Shown here piece by piece: positions 27,695 to 36,923 of a DNA stretch of 64,000 nt. Position numbers and translations under genes: made by a program. Under the pieces are notes generated by a model that did not search any database, had not been told where the DNA came from, and saw only the letters and a list, made by a program, of their open reading frames with translations. The first letter of the stretch is position 1. Each line of letters opens with the position of its first letter. This stretch comes from Glaciibacter superstes DSM 21135 (lineage in GTDB: Bacteria > Actinomycetota > Actinomycetes > Actinomycetales > Microbacteriaceae): positions 161,575 to 225,574 of the forward strand of contig NZ_ATWH01000009.1 in assembly GCF_000421145.1 (NCBI RefSeq). Reading direction: 5' to 3'.

Positions 27695-29083
27695 TCAGTG
27701 ACTGCGCCCCGATACAACGTCGGCGACCCGGGCCAGCGGGGATGTTGTGCTGCGCCGGGTGGCCTCGGCGTGATCGGCCCGCGTGTAGGCCTGATACAGC
27801 GCCGTGACGGCCAGCCAGCGCAGCGGCTCCGGTTCCCAGCCCCGCACTCGATGGTTCACCCACGGCAGATCGGTCAGGGCACTCTCCACCCCGAGAATCA
27901 GGTCGGTGAGGGTGCGACCGGCCAGGTTCGTCGTCGCCACGCCGGTTCCGACATACCCGCCGGCCCACGCCAGCCCGGTCACCGGGTCAAGCCCGACCGT
28001 CGCAGCCCAGTCTCGCGGAACCCCCAGCACACCTGACCAGACGTGCTCGATCGAGGCACCAATCGTGGCCGGAAAGAATCGGTGCAGGATGTCGCCGAGG
28101 AGTTCTGCCGTACGTTCCGGGGTGCGGCCGTCGGCATCCGTTCTCGAACCGAACCGGTATGGAACACCGCGGCCGCCGATCGCGATGCGGTCGTCGGCCG
28201 TGCGTTGCGCGTACATGTAGGCGTGGGCCATGTCGCCGAGGGTCTCACGTTTGTTCCAGCCGATGTTCTCCCAGACCTCGGCACCGAGCGGTTCGGTCGC
28301 AATCAGCGACGAGTTCATCGGCAGCCAGGTGCGTTCGAGGCCGGTCAGGCCAGCGGTGAACCCCTCGGTGGCGCGCACGATGTACTCGGCTTCAACTGTG
28401 CCGTTCGGCGTCACAGCGCGGTTCGGCAGGATCTCGCTGACCCGGGTGTTCTCGAAGATTTCGACACCCAGGGCTTCAACGACCCGGGCCAGCCCAGACG
28501 CGAGTTTGGCCGGCTGGATGCGGGCGCAGTGCGGATGCCACATGGCCCCGAGGGTGCCGGCCACGTTGATGCGGGACGTTGCCTGTGCTGCCGACAGGAG
28601 TTCAACATCCGTTTCGTCCCACTGCTGTTCGGCTCGTGCTGCCGCCTGGAGGCGCGACAACTGGGCGGCGTTTCGGGCGACGGTGAATTCGCCACCCTTG
28701 ATGATGTCGGCGTCGATGCCCTCACGCGCGGCGACCCGGATGACCTCGTCAACGGTGTCGTTCATGGCGGCCTGGAAGCGGGCGGCTACGCCGCGTTTAT
28801 CAGTCTGGGCGCCGTTGGCACCCACGTACTGCTCGCGACCGCCCGTGATGGAGTTGGTGAGCCAACCGCCGTTGCGTCCGGAAGCGCCGAAGCCGGCGAA
28901 GCGCTGCTCGAGCACAACGATGCGCAGCTGTGGGGCGGCTCGCTTGAGGTAGTAGGCGGTCCACAGGCCGGTGTAGCCGGCGCCGACGATGCAGACGTCG
29001 GCGTGCGTCGAACCAGGCAACGCTGAGCGGACGGATGGGCGACCGAGCTGATTCCACCAGAAGGAGACGTCGCCGTTGATCAC
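27695..29083 (-). CDS. DAO-type FAD oxidoreductase
   Basis: FAD-dependent amine/amino-acid oxidase family protein (462 aa). The nucleotide-binding motif is GAGYTGLW from residue 34, preceded by VCIV. FGASGRNGGWLTNSI is the motif seen in gamma-glutamylputrescine oxidase and related enzymes, and GLAWAGGYVGTGVATTNLAGR is the C-terminal FAD motif. No signal peptide is seen. It overlaps the upstream PAP2 phosphatase gene by 4 nt. Likely oxidises a primary or secondary amine; substrate not determinable. Confidence 0.88.
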   Translation of the reverse strand: MINGDVSFWWNQLGRPSVRSALPGSTHADVCIVGAGYTGLWTAYYLKRAAPQLRIVVLEQRFAGFGASGRNGGWLTNSITGGREQYVGANGAQTDKRGVAARFQAAMNDTVDEVIRVAAREGIDADIIKGGEFTVARNAAQLSRLQAAARAEQQWDETDVELLSAAQATSRINVAGTLGAMWHPHCARIQPAKLASGLARVVEALGVEIFENTRVSEILPNRAVTPNGTVEAEYIVRATEGFTAGLTGLERTWLPMNSSLIATEPLGAEVWENIGWNKRETLGDMAHAYMYAQRTADDRIAIGGRGVPYRFGSRTDADGRTPERTAELLGDILHRFFPATIGASIEHVWSGVLGVPRDWAATVGLDPVTGLAWAGGYVGTGVATTNLAGRTLTDLILGVESALTDLPWVNHRVRGWEPEPLRWLAVTALYQAYTRADHAEATRRSTTSPLARVADVVSGRSH

Positions 29084-29817
29084 GGGTTGCCGCTCGGTTT
29101 CTCCGACCTGGCTGGGCCGGCACGCCTGGCCGCTCTCGCGTCTATCGCCCGTTGTCGTTCACCACTGAGTTTTGCAGCCAACGGTGCCCAGATCACCGTG
29201 GCCACGCCCGCCCCGATGAGCAGGCCGCCGATCGTGTCGGTCAGCCAGTGCGCGCCGAGGTAGGTGCGGCTGAGCATCATCACGACGGTGTACGCGGCGC
29301 CGGCAAGCCACACCCACAGGCGCGGGAAGATGATCGCCAGCGTGGCGGCCATCACTGCAGCGTTGGCCACATGCCCGGAGGGGAACGATCCGAAATCAGA
29401 CGTGACCAGGATGTCTTCCGGCCTCGCACGCCCGAAGAGCGACTTCAGTAGTTGCACGACGCCCGTCGTGGCGAGGGTTCCGGCGGCATAGAAGAGGGCC
29501 GCCCACGGTCGCTTCAGCACCAGGAGAACAATCAGGATAATGATGGGAACGACCACAATCGCGAGGATGCCGCCGCCGAGGTAATTCATGGCGAGCGCGG
29601 GGACGTCCAGCCAGATCGACCGCTCCTCGAGGAGGTCATGCATCCATTCCTCGTCGATCTCCAGCACACCATGGCGAAGTGCCACCAGCGCGCCGAGGCC
29701 GACGGCGAGCACGAGGGCAGCAATGCCGCTGAACAGCGGCCAGCGCCGCGAGACGCGTCTCGCGGACGTCGTTGCTGCGGCATCCGTCGCCCCGTTCGAT
29801 GACCCGTTCGAGCTCAT
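29080..29817 (-). CDS. PAP2-family membrane phosphatase
   Basis: Integral membrane phosphatidic-acid-phosphatase-type protein (245 aa, about five or six helices). All three PAP2 motifs are present: KSLFGRARP, FPSGH and SRTYLGAHWLTD, with the catalytic histidines in the second and third. The N-terminal 30 residues are Ser/Ala/Arg-rich and cytoplasmic; the C-terminus is Arg-rich. Acts on a lipid or isoprenyl phosphate at the membrane. It is translationally coupled (ATGA) to the downstream FAD oxidoreductase, with no clear functional link. Confidence 0.93.
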   Translation of the reverse strand: MSSNGSSNGATDAAATTSARRVSRRWPLFSGIAALVLAVGLGALVALRHGVLEIDEEWMHDLLEERSIWLDVPALAMNYLGGGILAIVVVPIIILIVLLVLKRPWAALFYAAGTLATTGVVQLLKSLFGRARPEDILVTSDFGSFPSGHVANAAVMAATLAIIFPRLWVWLAGAAYTVVMMLSRTYLGAHWLTDTIGGLLIGAGVATVIWAPLAAKLSGERQRAIDARAARRAGPARSEKPSGNP

Positions 29818-29845
29818 CTGCCCATGCTAGAGGGCGCGGGCGGCG

Positions 29846-31195
29846 TTAGTGCGCGAGTGCCGGCACGCGGCGCGGACGCACCACGAACCACAGCGCCGCG
29901 ATCGAGATGACCGAGGTGCACGCCATCACGGCCCCCATCGGCGCGGCCGTGCTGACACCGAGCACGCCGACGATGGGCGAGATCAGCCCGGCGACGCCGA
30001 AGTTCGCGGCACCGAGCAGTGATGCTGCCGTCCCGGCCTCGTGACCGTGCGCATTCAGCGCGAGCACCTGCACGCACGGGAAGCTGAAGCCGCACGCCGC
30101 GATGAAGAACCAGAGCGGGATGAGGGTTCCCCAGAGGCCGGCGCCCGCGACATCCAGCAGCACGATGGCGAGTGCCATGGCGGCCATGGCGATGGTCGTG
30201 ACGGCGAGGATCCACTGCGGACCCACGTTGTGGCGGTGCATCAGACGCGAGCTCACCTGCACCCCGACCACGATGCCGAGCGAGTTCACCGCGAAGAGCA
30301 GCCCGTACTCCTGCGGGTTGAACGAGAAGACCTGCTGAAAGAGGAATGAGGATGCTGAAAGGTAGGAGAACAGCCCGGTGAAGGTCATGGCACCGATCAC
30401 GGCCACTCCAACGAAAACGCGATCGGTGAGCACCGCGCGGTAGCGCTGGCCGAGAGAGTTGTGCCCGGAGAAGTGCCTCTTGCCCTCTGGGAGAGTTTCC
30501 ACAACCAAGACCGCGACGGCGACGATGACCAGCGCGCCGTACGCCGCGAGCGCCCAGAAGATGCCGCGCCAGTCGGTCACCAAGAGCATTTGCGAGCCGA
30601 TCACCGGCGCCAGCACCGGTGCCAGCCCGCTGATCAGGGCCAGGCGGGAGAGCATCTTGACGAGTGGCTTGCCACCGAACAGGTCACGCACCATCGCCAT
30701 TGCGACGACTCCGCCCGCGGCAGCGCCGAAGCCCTGGAGCACCCGGAACGCACCGAGCCAGAAGATGTCTTCAGAGAGCGCGGCGCCAACGCAGGCAAGC
30801 ACGTGGAAGCCGGTCGCGAGCATGAGCGGCAGGCGACGGCCCACCTTGTCGCTCCACGGTCCGACGACGAGCTGGCCGACACCGAAACCGATCATGGTTC
30901 CGGTGAGCGTCAGTTGGATGGCCGCAGCGGGAACGCCGAATTCTGCCTCAAGTATCGGGAACGCCGGCAGGTAGAGGTCGATCGTGAACGGGCCGAGCGC
31001 GGTGAGCGCGCCGAGCACCAGGATGTAGACCAGACGCTGGCGACGCGACAGGGCGTCGCCCGGGTGTGGCCGGCCGCTCGACGGGCCTGCTGGCGAGCCG
31101 GGCAGAATGGCGGGGATGGAGCCGGTGTACGTCAACGGGGTCCTTGAGATTGAACGGGCAAAGGGCGAAAGCAGCTCTGAGAACAAGCCGGCCAC
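29846..31195 (-). CDS. Bcr/CflA-type MFS drug exporter
   Basis: DHA1-family proton antiporter (449 aa, 12 membrane segments). Helix 1 has LGPFTIDLYLPAFP, followed by LTLTGTMIGFGVGQLVVGP and the loop motif GPWSDKVGRRLPLM. FRVLQGFGAAAGGVVAMAMV is motif C and typical of bicyclomycin/chloramphenicol exporters. The first 45 residues before helix 1 are unusual in length and Pro/Ser-rich, so the GTG start at 31195 may be too early, although no better in-frame start is seen. Its paralogue at 56199-58643 is fused to a kinase. Confidence 0.88.
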   Translation of the reverse strand: MAGLFSELLSPFARSISRTPLTYTGSIPAILPGSPAGPSSGRPHPGDALSRRQRLVYILVLGALTALGPFTIDLYLPAFPILEAEFGVPAAAIQLTLTGTMIGFGVGQLVVGPWSDKVGRRLPLMLATGFHVLACVGAALSEDIFWLGAFRVLQGFGAAAGGVVAMAMVRDLFGGKPLVKMLSRLALISGLAPVLAPVIGSQMLLVTDWRGIFWALAAYGALVIVAVAVLVVETLPEGKRHFSGHNSLGQRYRAVLTDRVFVGVAVIGAMTFTGLFSYLSASSFLFQQVFSFNPQEYGLLFAVNSLGIVVGVQVSSRLMHRHNVGPQWILAVTTIAMAAMALAIVLLDVAGAGLWGTLIPLWFFIAACGFSFPCVQVLALNAHGHEAGTAASLLGAANFGVAGLISPIVGVLGVSTAAPMGAVMACTSVISIAALWFVVRPRRVPALAH

Positions 31196-31309
31196 GTCGC
31201 GTCTTATTCCTCATCGAATCGATTCGATTCCGGCCGATTAACACCCTACAGGCAACGGATGCTGCGCGAAAGAGGTGCGCGCCAGAAGTACTTCGCCGTG
31301 AATACCGTG

Positions 31310-31753
31310 CTAAAGAATCTGCCAGCCTCGGCTTCTGGCGACCTCGGCCTGCTCGTCGTCCCGGGTGGCGAAGCCAAGGGCTTCGTTCGGCTCCGCGAGT
31401 TCGCGAAAGCAGAGTTCCGCGCACGCAACGTGCCAGGCATCCATCGCCCGCAAGCCGTGTTCCCGGGCGATGTCGATGGCCTGCAGCTCGGCTTCCGCCT
31501 GCTCGAGATCAACGAGGATCACCAGTCCCGTCTCGGGGTTGAAGAGCGCATCAATCGCAGCCAGCGCCGTTGCCGGGTCGATACGCAGGTGCCTGGCTGC
31601 GCGCACCACGGCGCTCGTGCACTCAAGGCGGGCGATGGTTGAGGAGATGACAAGCGTGTCGCCGTCTGCCAGCACAGATGCGGCCTGGTCGCTGCCCGAC
31701 TCGGCGGGTATCACCGAGCGCACAATGACCGAGGAATCGGCGTACACGATCAC
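31310..31753 (-). CDS. PIN-domain toxin, VapC-like
   Basis: Probable toxin ribonuclease (147 aa). The acidic PIN-domain residues are in place: D6 in VYADSSV, E44 in IARLECTSAV, D105 in LRAMDAWHVA and D132 in FATRDDEQ. The length is normal for VapC. It overlaps the upstream antitoxin by 4 nt, the classic toxin-antitoxin layout with antitoxin first. Known family members cleave tRNA or rRNA; the target here is unknown. Confidence 0.9.
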   Translation of the reverse strand: MIVYADSSVIVRSVIPAESGSDQAASVLADGDTLVISSTIARLECTSAVVRAARHLRIDPATALAAIDALFNPETGLVILVDLEQAEAELQAIDIAREHGLRAMDAWHVACAELCFRELAEPNEALGFATRDDEQAEVARSRGWQIL

Positions 31754-32121
31754 CAGGAGCGGTTTCGACCGAGGGCATCGTCAAGCACTGCATCCGGAAC
31801 GCCGCCTGCCGCCGTGAATCCGGCACGCGCTTTCGCGAGCAGCGCGTCGCGTTCTGCCGCGTTCTTCGGGGCCGCACTACTCCGCGTCGCGCCCTCCGGC
31901 ACTTCACGTGCGCCACTGGGCGTTCGGGCAGACGCCAGCCCAACGACGCCTGTCTCCATGAGCCGCAGAATCAGTCGCTGCCGACGGGTGACGTTGGCAG
32001 GATCGAGTCCGAGCTCAAACAGCTGGTTGACCCACGAGTTGACCGACACTCCAGCGCGTTTCGCCTGCTCAGTGAGGCGCGCGTGAACCTCTTCAGGCAC
32101 TCGAACCAGCAATTGCTTCAT
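31750..32121 (-). CDS. antitoxin with ribbon-helix-helix N-terminus
   Basis: Antitoxin partner of the PIN toxin (123 aa). The N-terminal 40 residues (MKQLLVRVPEEVHARLTEQ, then AGVSVNSWVNQLFE) form a ribbon-helix-helix/HicB-like DNA-binding domain. The C-terminal part is Ala/Arg-rich and ends with AAGGVPDAVLDDALGRNRSW, a likely toxin-binding tail. The start at 32121 is chosen because the RHH strand begins there; an ATG 24 codons upstream would run through the putative operator. Very weak RBS. Confidence 0.85.
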   Translation of the reverse strand: MKQLLVRVPEEVHARLTEQAKRAGVSVNSWVNQLFELGLDPANVTRRQRLILRLMETGVVGLASARTPSGAREVPEGATRSSAAPKNAAERDALLAKARAGFTAAGGVPDAVLDDALGRNRSW

Positions 32122-32489
32122 ACCGACAATGATATCATCCGTATCGATTGCTATCAGAAACGTGAGCGGGCATGCACAGCGATCCGTTACCACGGCGGAC
32201 CGGAGCCGAAGCCCGCACCGTCAGCGCGAACGGGTGCTCGACTGCGTCCGAACCCACAACTTGGCCGGAGTCCCGAACAGACGCCCAGCATCCTTCTATG
32301 AAAAGCAAGCAAGACCGAGCGTTCCTCGTGAAGCAGCGGCGTCTGTGGGAGGCTGCAGCGGCGCGAGTCGCGCTGGCCTCACCCTGACTCGGCGAAGCAT
32401 TCCAGCACGAAACCACGGGTTCGTGCTCGAACGATAACGAGTCGAGTCGAGTCGAAATACGGATGCTGCGCTCCGGCATCCGTGATCCC
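32122..32489. other. 368-bp gene-free stretch between antitoxin and GH3
   Basis: Holds the antitoxin promoter region at one end and the stop of the GH3 gene at the other. No convincing frame, repeat or RNA was recognised in between. The DNA is somewhat less GC-rich than its neighbours around 32130-32160 and 32290-32330. Confidence 0.5.
32129..32138. promoter_or_regulatory. candidate antitoxin operator
   Basis: Palindrome ATGATATCAT 8 bp upstream of the antitoxin start, in a locally AT-rich patch. Toxin-antitoxin operons are usually autorepressed at such a site (established for VapBC). Binding here is inferred. Confidence 0.45.
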
Positions 32490-34958
32490 TCAGACCGCAA
32501 CCGACGACGCGAGTGCGTTCTGACGAACGGTCACCGTGCGAGCATCCGCTGTCGTGACGTCATGGACGTCGCCAGTGATCGCGAGCGTCGCTCTGACGGT
32601 GCTCACACCAGATGGCCGGCCGGCCGGCGCCTCCTTCTCATGCGCCTGCTTGACGCTGACGATCGCCCCGTTCGTGACCTCCCCCGCCCGCGATCCGCTG
32701 GATACCCCAACGTGCGACGCCACCCACACCTCGACGTCGCCCGGCTCGATGACCTTGACCATACGACGATCGCTGAACGCGAATCGGCTCGTCGGAACAG
32801 AGAACGTCAGGCGGGTGGATTCACCCGGGTCGAGTTCGACGCGTGAGTAGCCGAGCAGTTGTGCAACGGGCCTGCTGACAGTGCCTTGCACATCATGCCC
32901 ATAGAGCTGCACGGTGTCCGCCCCGCGGACCGCGCCCGTGTTCGTCACCGTCACCGTCGCGGTGAACGTGCCGTCGGCCGGCACGGACTCATCCACGACC
33001 AGGTCCGAGTAGTCGAAAGAGGTGTACGACAAGCCGAAGCCGAACGGAAGGAGCGGCGTCGAGTCCGCAGACGTGACATCGGATGGACCGCCCAGAATCG
33101 GGTGCAGGTACGAATACGGCTGCGCTCCGGCCGACCGCGGCATCGAAACGGGCAGGCGTCCAGACGGATTCACCCGACCGGTGATGATGTCGGCGATCGC
33201 GAGACCGCCCCCCTCACCAGGGAAGAAGGCCTGCAGCACGGCTGCTGGGGCCGTTGCTGCGCCGTCGAGTGCCCATCCGATCGCATAGGGCCTTCCGGTC
33301 AGGAGCACCATGACGACCGGCGTGCCGGTAGCAACGACCGCCTCAACGAGTGCGCGCTGCACACCGGGCAGCTCGAGCGATTCGGAGTCGTTTCCTTCCC
33401 CGACACTGCCGCGGCCGAAGAGGCCGGCCTGGTCACCGACGACAACGATGGCCACGTCGGCGGATGTCGCGGCCGCCACGGCCGCCGCAAAACCGGAGGT
33501 GTCGTCGTCGGAGACGGCGCAGCCTTCGGCATGGATGAATTCCGGTGCAGTGAGACCCGCAGCAGTGAGACCGGCAGACCCGAACGCACCGGGGAGCGCC
33601 TCGAACACCGTCGGGATCTCGAAGCCGAGAGGGAGGTCAGGGTAGCTTGCGAGCACGTGGTTCGCGAACGAGTAGCAGCCCTGGAGCGCCTCGGCACGAT
33701 GGGCGTTTGGACCGATCACAGCGACCTTCGAGAGCCCGGTTTTGTGCCGATCAAGCGGCAGCACGCCGTCGTTCGACAACAGGATGACCGATTCTTCGGC
33801 GAGGCGCCTGGCCAGCTCACGGTGGCGCGGAGAGTCGAGGTCGATGTTCGTCGGCGGCTCGCCCTCGAAGGCGTCGTCATCGAGAAGTCCCAGCTCCTCC
33901 TTCTGGGCAAGCGCGCGCAGGACCGCGCGGTCGACGTAGGCCTCATCGAAGGCTCCGGAACGGATGCGATCGGCAAGGGGCTGCAAGTAGGCGTCGCCGG
34001 TCGGCAGTTCGATGTCGATTCCGGCCTCGAGCGCCAGCGCCGCCGCCTCGCCGCGGTCGGCAGCAACGGCGTGCATCACCTCGAGGAAGGCCACGGCGAA
34101 GTAGTCTGCGACCACCACACCGTCGAATCCGAGCTTCTCGCGAAGCAACCCGGTGAAATAGTCGGAGTTGGCCGCCATCGGGATGCCGTCGACATCCGTG
34201 TATGAGTTCATCACCGATTTCGCGCCTCCGTCAAGGATCGCCATCTCGAATGGCGGCAGGAAGACATCCGCTATCTCACGCGGGCCGGCCTGCACCGGCG
34301 CGTGGTTGCGTCCGGCCCGCGATGCGGAGTAGCCGAGGAAGTGCTTCAACGTGGCGTGCACGCCGGCACTCTGGAGCCCCCGAACATACGCGGTGCCGAC
34401 GGTACCGACGAGATACGGGTCCTCACCGATGCACTCGTCCACCCGTCCCCAGCGAGGGTCGCGAACAACATCGAGTACGGGAGCGAGCCCCTGGTGGATG
34501 CCGAGCTGCTTCATGGACTCGCCGATCACGCCGGCCATCTCCTCGACCAGCTCTGGGTCGAACGAGGCACCCCACGCCAGCGGTGTGGGGAAGGTGGCGG
34601 CCTTCCATGCGGCGAGCCCGGTCAGACATTCCTCGTGCACGAGTGCCGGGATGCCCAGCCGGGTCTCCCGCTTGAGTCGCCGCTGCTCGTTCCACAGCCA
34701 CGCGGCCCGGTCCACCGGATCGACGGGTCGCGTGCCGTAAACACGGGTGTACTGTCCGATGCCATGGCGCGTCACATCGGCAAGGTCGCCTGAGGGCTTC
34801 TGACCCGCGGCCATCTCTCCCTGCATCGGCGCCACGACGCCGTTCTGATCGAGCCAGTACCCCACGATCTGGGCAAGCTTCTCCTCGAGGCTCATGCGGG
34901 AGTGGAGCGCGCGCACGCGCTCCGAGACCTCCGGCATCGCCGGGACGGCTTCGGTCAC
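32490..34958 (-). CDS. GH3 beta-glycosidase (glucosidase/xylosidase type)
   Basis: Removes terminal beta-linked glucose or xylose from oligosaccharides; cytoplasmic (no signal peptide). The protein is 822 aa from this start. The N-terminal GH3 barrel has GLAPVLDVVRDPRWGR and KHFLGYS, and the nucleophile is Asp285 in GFDGVVVADYF (Ala where most members have Ser before Asp). An alpha/beta sandwich follows (ESVILLSNDGVLPLD, VVGDQAGLFGRG). A C-terminal FnIII-like domain comes last (LPFGFGLSYTSFDYSDL, LDPGESTRLTF). The GTG at 34958 is preferred because AGAAAG precedes it; a longer frame reaches 35018. Last gene of operon 2. Confidence 0.93.
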   Translation of the reverse strand: MTEAVPAMPEVSERVRALHSRMSLEEKLAQIVGYWLDQNGVVAPMQGEMAAGQKPSGDLADVTRHGIGQYTRVYGTRPVDPVDRAAWLWNEQRRLKRETRLGIPALVHEECLTGLAAWKAATFPTPLAWGASFDPELVEEMAGVIGESMKQLGIHQGLAPVLDVVRDPRWGRVDECIGEDPYLVGTVGTAYVRGLQSAGVHATLKHFLGYSASRAGRNHAPVQAGPREIADVFLPPFEMAILDGGAKSVMNSYTDVDGIPMAANSDYFTGLLREKLGFDGVVVADYFAVAFLEVMHAVAADRGEAAALALEAGIDIELPTGDAYLQPLADRIRSGAFDEAYVDRAVLRALAQKEELGLLDDDAFEGEPPTNIDLDSPRHRELARRLAEESVILLSNDGVLPLDRHKTGLSKVAVIGPNAHRAEALQGCYSFANHVLASYPDLPLGFEIPTVFEALPGAFGSAGLTAAGLTAPEFIHAEGCAVSDDDTSGFAAAVAAATSADVAIVVVGDQAGLFGRGSVGEGNDSESLELPGVQRALVEAVVATGTPVVMVLLTGRPYAIGWALDGAATAPAAVLQAFFPGEGGGLAIADIITGRVNPSGRLPVSMPRSAGAQPYSYLHPILGGPSDVTSADSTPLLPFGFGLSYTSFDYSDLVVDESVPADGTFTATVTVTNTGAVRGADTVQLYGHDVQGTVSRPVAQLLGYSRVELDPGESTRLTFSVPTSRFAFSDRRMVKVIEPGDVEVWVASHVGVSSGSRAGEVTNGAIVSVKQAHEKEAPAGRPSGVSTVRATLAITGDVHDVTTADARTVTVRQNALASSVAV

Positions 34959-35001
34959 GGATTCATCACTTTCTTTCTGGAGGAACAGGGGCAGCGGCAG
35001 G

Positions 35002-35889
35002 TCAGCCCTTGACGGCACCGGTCAGTCCGCCGACGATGCGGCGCTCGAACAGCGTGAAGAAGATCAGCGCCGGGATCATGGAAAGGGAGGTGAACGCGAG
35101 CACCTTCGCCGTGTCAACCGAGTACTGCGACGCGAACGCCTGCACGCCGAGCGGCAGGGTATACATCGTCTGGTCACTCAGGATGAACAGTGGCAGCAGA
35201 TAGCTGTTCCAGCTGGCGACGAACGCGAGGATGCCGGTGGTCACCACTCCGGGAAGCGACAGCGGCACGACCATGCGGAAGAAGAATCCGAGCCGGCTCG
35301 CCCCGTCGATCGACGCTGCCTCCTCGATCTCATCTGGGATCGCTTTGAGGAACGGCACCAGGATGATGACGGTGACCGGCAGGCCGAATCCGATCTGCGG
35401 CAAGATCACACCGGCCAGGCTGTTCATCAGACCGAGGTCCTTGACCAGGATGTAGAGCGGCGTGATCGCAACGGTCATCGGGAACATGAGCCCGGCCGCG
35501 AACAGCGAGTACATCGCGGCACGTCCGTGGAAGTGGTAGCGCGCGAGGACGAAGCTGACCATCACGCCCAGCACCACAACGCCGATCGTGGTGGTGACGC
35601 CAACGATCGTCGAGTTGCCGATCTGCTGCCAGAATATTGAACTCGTCAGCACGTCGAGGTAGTTGTCGAAGCGCCACGGGGTCGGGAATCCGGCGGGGGA
35701 CGACGTGATTTGCGAGTTGTCGCGGAAGCCACCGATCACGATGTACAAGACCGGCCCGAGGCACAGGGCGATGAACAGGAACGCGATGAAGTACGTCGCC
35801 GGGCTGCCCCACGGCTCGCGTCCTCGAGTACGCCTCGCCTCGCGGGGTGTCATGTCGAGTGGTGTCGTCTCCGTTGTCATGACTGACAT
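35002..35889 (-). CDS. sugar ABC permease, MalG type (operon 2)
   Basis: Inner-membrane permease (295 aa, six helices). The EAA coupling loop reads DEIEEAASIDGASRLGFFFR. The start MSVMTTETT at 35889 shares its first base with the stop of the upstream permease (TGATG). An apparent reading frame far upstream is only an out-of-frame extension over the other permease. It is followed after 43 bp by the GH3 gene. It pairs with the MalF-type permease and the lipoprotein of the same operon; ATPase absent. Confidence 0.94.
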   Translation of the reverse strand: MSVMTTETTPLDMTPREARRTRGREPWGSPATYFIAFLFIALCLGPVLYIVIGGFRDNSQITSSPAGFPTPWRFDNYLDVLTSSIFWQQIGNSTIVGVTTTIGVVVLGVMVSFVLARYHFHGRAAMYSLFAAGLMFPMTVAITPLYILVKDLGLMNSLAGVILPQIGFGLPVTVIILVPFLKAIPDEIEEAASIDGASRLGFFFRMVVPLSLPGVVTTGILAFVASWNSYLLPLFILSDQTMYTLPLGVQAFASQYSVDTAKVLAFTSLSMIPALIFFTLFERRIVGGLTGAVKG

Positions 35890-36914
35890 CACTTCCGCCT
35901 CTCTGTGAGCGCGCCGGCCGTGTCGCGTCGCAACACGAAGCGCTGGTAGGTCAAGGCGATGACGAGGGAGATCAAGAACATCACGACGGCAACGGCGCTG
36001 CCGTAACCGAAGTTGCCTGAGGTACGGCCGTTTGCAACCATGTACGTCGCCATGGTCGATGTTCCCGCCGTTGAGGCAACGTATTGGCCCCAGATGATGA
36101 AGACCAGATCGAACAACTGCAGTGAGCCGATGATCGATAAGAACGCCCAGATGCGCAGGGTCGGGCCGAGCAGCGGCAGCGTGATGCTCCGCTGGATCTG
36201 CCAGTAGCTCGCGCCGTCGATCGCCGCCGCTTCGAAGAGTTCGTCTGGGATGCTCTGCAGCCCGGCAAGGAACAGGATGACGGCGAAGCCGATGTACTTC
36301 CAGGAGATGATGATCATCAACGACCAGATGGCGATATTCGGGTCGGAGAGCCAATCGGCCCTGAGCGCGCCAAGGCCGACGCTCTGAAGCAGGTCGTTGA
36401 CCGCGCCGGAGGTCTGAAGCATCAGGCCCCACCCGATGCCGACGATCACCTCGGAGATGATGTACGGAACGAAGATCAGAACACGGATGACGGAGCGACC
36501 CCTGATCTTCTGGTTGAGCAGAAGCGCGAGGATGATCGCGATCGGCCCCTGGATGACCAGCGACAGCACCAGAATGATGCCGTTGTGCGCCAGCACCTCG
36601 TGGAACGCGCTGTCCGTGAAGATGATCAGGTAGTTGCCGAGACCGACGAAGTCGGTTGCCGGCCCGTAGCCCTTCCACCGGAAGAAGCCGTAATATCCGG
36701 CCAGAATCACGGGGAAGATCACAAAGCCGACAAAAACGACGATCGCCGGCCCGGACAGGACCGTGATCTCCAGTCGCTTACGCCAATCTGCCTTCCGCCG
36801 ACCGGGGCGCGGTCCGGCCGGGGACGGCGCACGACGTGCGCCATCCCCAGCCTTCTGCGTGCCCTGCGGCGGCCGCTGATCGGCCAGCGACGTTGCGCCT
36901 TGGGGCTCACTCAT
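35889..36914 (-). CDS. sugar ABC permease, MalF type (operon 2)
   Basis: Partner permease (341 aa). The N-terminal 45 residues are basic and Pro/Gly-rich and cytoplasmic, followed by six membrane helices. The EAA loop is ELFEAAAIDGASYWQIQRSI. It lies 9 bp downstream of the binding-protein gene and overlaps the next permease by one base, so the three transport genes form one translational unit. Substrate is probably a beta-glucoside or beta-xyloside oligosaccharide, judged by the GH3 gene. Confidence 0.94.
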   Translation of the reverse strand: MSEPQGATSLADQRPPQGTQKAGDGARRAPSPAGPRPGRRKADWRKRLEITVLSGPAIVVFVGFVIFPVILAGYYGFFRWKGYGPATDFVGLGNYLIIFTDSAFHEVLAHNGIILVLSLVIQGPIAIILALLLNQKIRGRSVIRVLIFVPYIISEVIVGIGWGLMLQTSGAVNDLLQSVGLGALRADWLSDPNIAIWSLMIIISWKYIGFAVILFLAGLQSIPDELFEAAAIDGASYWQIQRSITLPLLGPTLRIWAFLSIIGSLQLFDLVFIIWGQYVASTAGTSTMATYMVANGRTSGNFGYGSAVAVVMFLISLVIALTYQRFVLRRDTAGALTERRK

Positions 36915-36923
36915 GATCGGCAG

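Noticed and set aside
35890..36678. Long N-terminal extension of the operon 2 MalG permease
   Set aside because: Out-of-frame reading of the upstream permease; the true start overlaps its stop at 35889.
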